Shown one piece after another: positions 4,847 through 7,375 of a stretch of 7,375 nt of DNA. A program made the translations under genes and the position numbers. The stretch spans positions 1-7,375 of the forward strand of contig JBDTOI010000199.1 of NCBI GenBank assembly GCA_039933315.1, in the 5' to 3' direction. The DNA is from DASXRU01 sp039933315. GTDB lineage: Bacteria > Acidobacteriota > Blastocatellia > Pyrinomonadales > Pyrinomonadaceae. A model generated the notes under the pieces. That model saw nothing but the letters and a program-made list of their open reading frames with translations, was not told the origin of the DNA and did no database searches. Each line of letters starts with the position of its first letter. The first letter of the stretch is position 1.

Positions 4847-7375
4847 TTGAATAGTGTGGCGAACAAGCTGTGTGGCGTGCTTTTCTTGCTCGTGGCAACC
4901 ATGCCTGGGTGGGCAGCGCCGCGAATTAAGGTTCTTAAACTAGCGATCACGAATCCGAATGAGCTTGAGCGCGCTCATGAAAACATTGCCGTCAGTGTCG
5001 CGGATCTAAAACGTATCGCTCCCGACTTCAAAGCGGGCGATGCAATCGTCACTACCAGCGACGCCGCCACGCTTGAAGAGGACGCGCGCATATTGCAGGC
5101 CACCGAATTGCCCTCGCAAGCCGACGATCTCGACGGCGATAACACGTACGATGAGTTGGTATTTCAGATTGAACTGAAGCCGGGGCAGACGCGCATCGTC
5201 ACGATTGCCTTTGGCGACCCGGCCACCATGCAACGCCTGCGCAGTTTCTATCCCGAACGCACGGCCGCTAAGTTCGCAATGAAGTTTGAAGGCCTGGCGT
5301 GGGAGTCAGAAGCCTCAGCGTGGCGTATCTACTTTGACAAGCGCAACGCGATCGACCTGTATGCCAAGCGCCGCCCCGGTCTTTATCTCGAAATGTTTGG
5401 CGCGCCTGAGTATGGCTACCATGATGAGTCGCCACTGGGTCGCGATATTTACCGGATTGGCGATGCCATCGGAATCGGCGCAGTGGCCGCTCTGGTTGAC
5501 GGCAAGGTCGTAAAGGTTTCCGATGTGGCAGAACGAAATTGGCGAATCATCAGTGCCGGTCCACTTCGCACCATCGTCGAGCTCAGCTACAAGGGATGGA
5601 AAGTAGGTGGCCGCGAAGTCAATCTCACCAGCCGCATCACGCAGTGGGCCGGCAAGCATGGCTTTGAACATCGCATCACCGCCGAGGGCGCGAACGGGTT
5701 AACTCTGCTGACCGGAATTGTGCGCCAACCGGGACTCACTGAAAAAGTTTTTCAGCCGACCTCGGCCGAACCAGCTCTGGCGCGTCTCTGGTGGGGACCG
5801 CAGGTGGTTGAGCCGGGACTGCCGGCTACTGCGACTCATAATCTTCCTGACCAGAACCTGGGATTGGCGATCATCGCAAAGGGCCAGGAAAGCAAAGTCC
5901 CCGGCGACGATTCACTCAACCTGCTGGTGCAGCCGCAGATGACAAACGGGCAGGCGAGTTGGTACGTGCTCGGCGTGTGGGATCAGGAAAACAGCGAGAA
6001 CCTGGTGACGTTCGCGCAAACTGCGGATAACAAATTTCGCCAGGGGTCGTTAGCTCTAACACCGGGCGGTCCGGGGACCCTGGCGAGTTTTGTCGACCTG
6101 GTCCGGCAGACTACCCGACGGATTACGCAGCCCGCCCGCGTTGAGGTTCTTTCGCGAGAGGCCGTTCCGCAATCAGCTCCCGCGGACACGTTGCGACCCG
6201 AGCGGACTAAGACCTACGCCGAGGCGATCGATCTCTTAAAACGATCAGCTGAACGTACGGCGACCAAATGGGAACCGATCCTTTCGCGCACTGGTGTGGC
6301 GGACGTGACGCGCGATCAGGGCCTGGGCTTTTTCTCCGAGGGTGACAATCAAACCGGCGAGTGGAAAGAGCAGAAGGGCTTTTATTGGACCGGGAACTTC
6401 TGGGTCGGCCAGTTATGGCTGCTTTATGGCAAAACCAAAGACGAACGCTTCCGCCGCTGGGCGGAACTGTGGAATGCGCGACTGCTGGGAAAAGAAATGA
6501 CGGAGAACCACGACACGGGGTTTCTCAATTACTACGCCTCTGTGTTTGGCTACCGTTTGACGAAGTCGCCGGAATATCGCGAAGGCGGATTGCGCGGCGC
6601 TGAGCGTTTGAAGCAACTCTACAATCCGGCGACCGAGTTAGTGGCGGCATGGGAAGTGGGCGGCGACGATACCATCATCGACACGATGATGAACCTGCAA
6701 ATCTGGTGGTGGGCGACGAGGGAAACGAACGACCCACAATGGCGTGCCCTGGGATTGAAGCACGCGCTCCGAGCAGCCGACTGGTTGGTGCGCGCAGACG
6801 GCTCTGTGGCGCAGTCAGTGCATTACAATCCGGGCGACAATCGAGAGGAGTTCCATTCGGGCACGACACCCGCCTCTACTGTTAAAGTGGCCAACAAAGC
6901 TCGTCTGGGGGAAAGCGTTTTTACGCACACCCATCAGGGATTCGCGGCCGATACCACCTGGTCGCGCGGCGCCGCCTGGGGTCTGTATGGGTTTGCCGTG
7001 GCCGCGGATGAGACCAAAAATCCGCGATTACTGACGACGGCCGAACGGATTGCAGGTTACCTTCTTGATCACCTGCCCGAAGATGGTGTCGCCTGGTACG
7101 ACATGGTTGACGAAGGAGTCCACTTTCGCAATCGCGATACAGCAGCCGCTGCGATCATGGCGGGCGGGTTGCTGCGTCTGTCTGAATTGACTAAGGACAA
7201 GAGCAGGGCGGCAGACTATCGGCGGCAAGGTGAGCGGATCGTGCAATCATTAATCGATCGATATCTGACCCCGGTGAGCGCCAACGACGGCACCCCTCCG
7301 GGCGTTTTGCGGCACGGATCAGTTACGCGACCCAACGACGTTCCTCTGGTCTATGGCCATTATTATTTGCTGGAA
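4847..7375 (+). CDS. Secreted DUF4861-GH88 fusion: unsaturated glucuronyl hydrolase (3' partial)
   Basis: An uninterrupted 843-codon frame runs from TTG 4847 off the window end. Residues 1-24 form a signal peptide (Lys7, hydrophobic 8-19, possible cleavage at GWAA-P), so the protein is exported. Residues about 25-430 look like DUF4861: an Asp-rich DDLDGDNTYDELVFQ near 93, YFDKRNAIDLYAKR, then YHDES from Tyr191 and GRDIYRIGDAIGIG. Its function is not established. After a linker (about 430-455), the rest is GH88, an (alpha/alpha)6 hydrolase that frees 4,5-unsaturated uronate by hydration. Asp556 in NHDTGF and Asp612 in IDTMMN fit the two catalytic aspartates (88 and 149 in the Bacillus enzyme, recalled). 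His659, His696 in THQGF and WSRGAAW (705-711) fit the substrate pocket. The final VYGHYYLLE resembles the usual GH88 end, so only a few residues should be missing. It would act on the products of the upstream lyase. Confidence 0.9.
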   Translation, partial: MNSVANKLCGVLFLLVATMPGWAAPRIKVLKLAITNPNELERAHENIAVSVADLKRIAPDFKAGDAIVTTSDAATLEEDARILQATELPSQADDLDGDNTYDELVFQIELKPGQTRIVTIAFGDPATMQRLRSFYPERTAAKFAMKFEGLAWESEASAWRIYFDKRNAIDLYAKRRPGLYLEMFGAPEYGYHDESPLGRDIYRIGDAIGIGAVAALVDGKVVKVSDVAERNWRIISAGPLRTIVELSYKGWKVGGREVNLTSRITQWAGKHGFEHRITAEGANGLTLLTGIVRQPGLTEKVFQPTSAEPALARLWWGPQVVEPGLPATATHNLPDQNLGLAIIAKGQESKVPGDDSLNLLVQPQMTNGQASWYVLGVWDQENSENLVTFAQTADNKFRQGSLALTPGGPGTLASFVDLVRQTTRRITQPARVEVLSREAVPQSAPADTLRPERTKTYAEAIDLLKRSAERTATKWEPILSRTGVADVTRDQGLGFFSEGDNQTGEWKEQKGFYWTGNFWVGQLWLLYGKTKDERFRRWAELWNARLLGKEMTENHDTGFLNYYASVFGYRLTKSPEYREGGLRGAERLKQLYNPATELVAAWEVGGDDTIIDTMMNLQIWWWATRETNDPQWRALGLKHALRAADWLVRADGSVAQSVHYNPGDNREEFHSGTTPASTVKVANKARLGESVFTHTHQGFAADTTWSRGAAWGLYGFAVAADETKNPRLLTTAERIAGYLLDHLPEDGVAWYDMVDEGVHFRNRDTAAAAIMAGGLLRLSELTKDKSRAADYRRQGERIVQSLIDRYLTPVSANDGTPPGVLRHGSVTRPNDVPLVYGHYYLLE

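Larger units (their letters stand above)
4754..4850 (+). other. Two tiny overlapping ORFs leading into the DUF4861-GH88 gene
   Basis: AGGAGG (4754-4759) stands 5 nt before a GTG (4765) that opens an 11-codon ORF ending in TAA at 4798-4800. That TAA overlaps by one base an ATG (4800) that opens a 16-codon ORF ending in TGA at 4848-4850. This TGA in turn overlaps the TTG start (4847) of the large gene. The chain could be a translated leader that couples ribosomes to the TTG start. It could equally be chance, since the first ORF runs mostly through a palindromic repeat. The peptides show no attenuation-like codon run and match nothing I recognise. Confidence 0.2.

Overview
The window looks like chromosomal DNA of a GC-moderate, Gram-negative soil or sediment bacterium. 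My best guess is an Acidobacteriota member of the Blastocatellia type. This rests on the general flavour of the proteins, the unusual start codons (two TTG starts with good Shine-Dalgarno sequences) and the abundance of short GC-rich palindromes between genes. No rRNA or marker gene is present, so the assignment is an inference.

Layout: positions 1-375 hold no convincing gene but contain two striking inverted repeats. One is a perfect 13-bp hairpin (47-85). The other is a long imperfect hairpin built from TTCGTG units spaced 10 bp apart (235-338). Four plus-strand genes follow: an ACS-family MFS transporter resembling hexuronate permeases (376-1716), an SDR-family oxidoreductase (1741-2508), a secreted heparinase II/III-like polysaccharide lyase (2570-4678), and a secreted two-domain protein, DUF4861-like followed by GH88 unsaturated glucuronyl hydrolase (4847 to beyond the window end). 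The gaps are 24, 61 and 168 nt. The last two gaps carry short palindromes, and one palindrome lies inside the 3' end of the lyase gene.

The genes fit one pathway for a uronic-acid-containing polysaccharide. The exported lyase would cut the chain by beta-elimination, leaving 4,5-unsaturated uronates at the non-reducing ends. The exported GH88 domain would release the unsaturated uronate, which rearranges spontaneously to a keto-uronate. The MFS permease would import a uronate-type acid, and the SDR could reduce the keto-uronate towards 2-keto-3-deoxygluconate. The polymer (glycosaminoglycan, alginate-like, ulvan-like or other) cannot be decided from the sequence. The points most worth a second look are the DUF4861-GH88 fusion, the helically phased repeat upstream of the locus, and the palindrome that supplies the C-terminus of the lyase.
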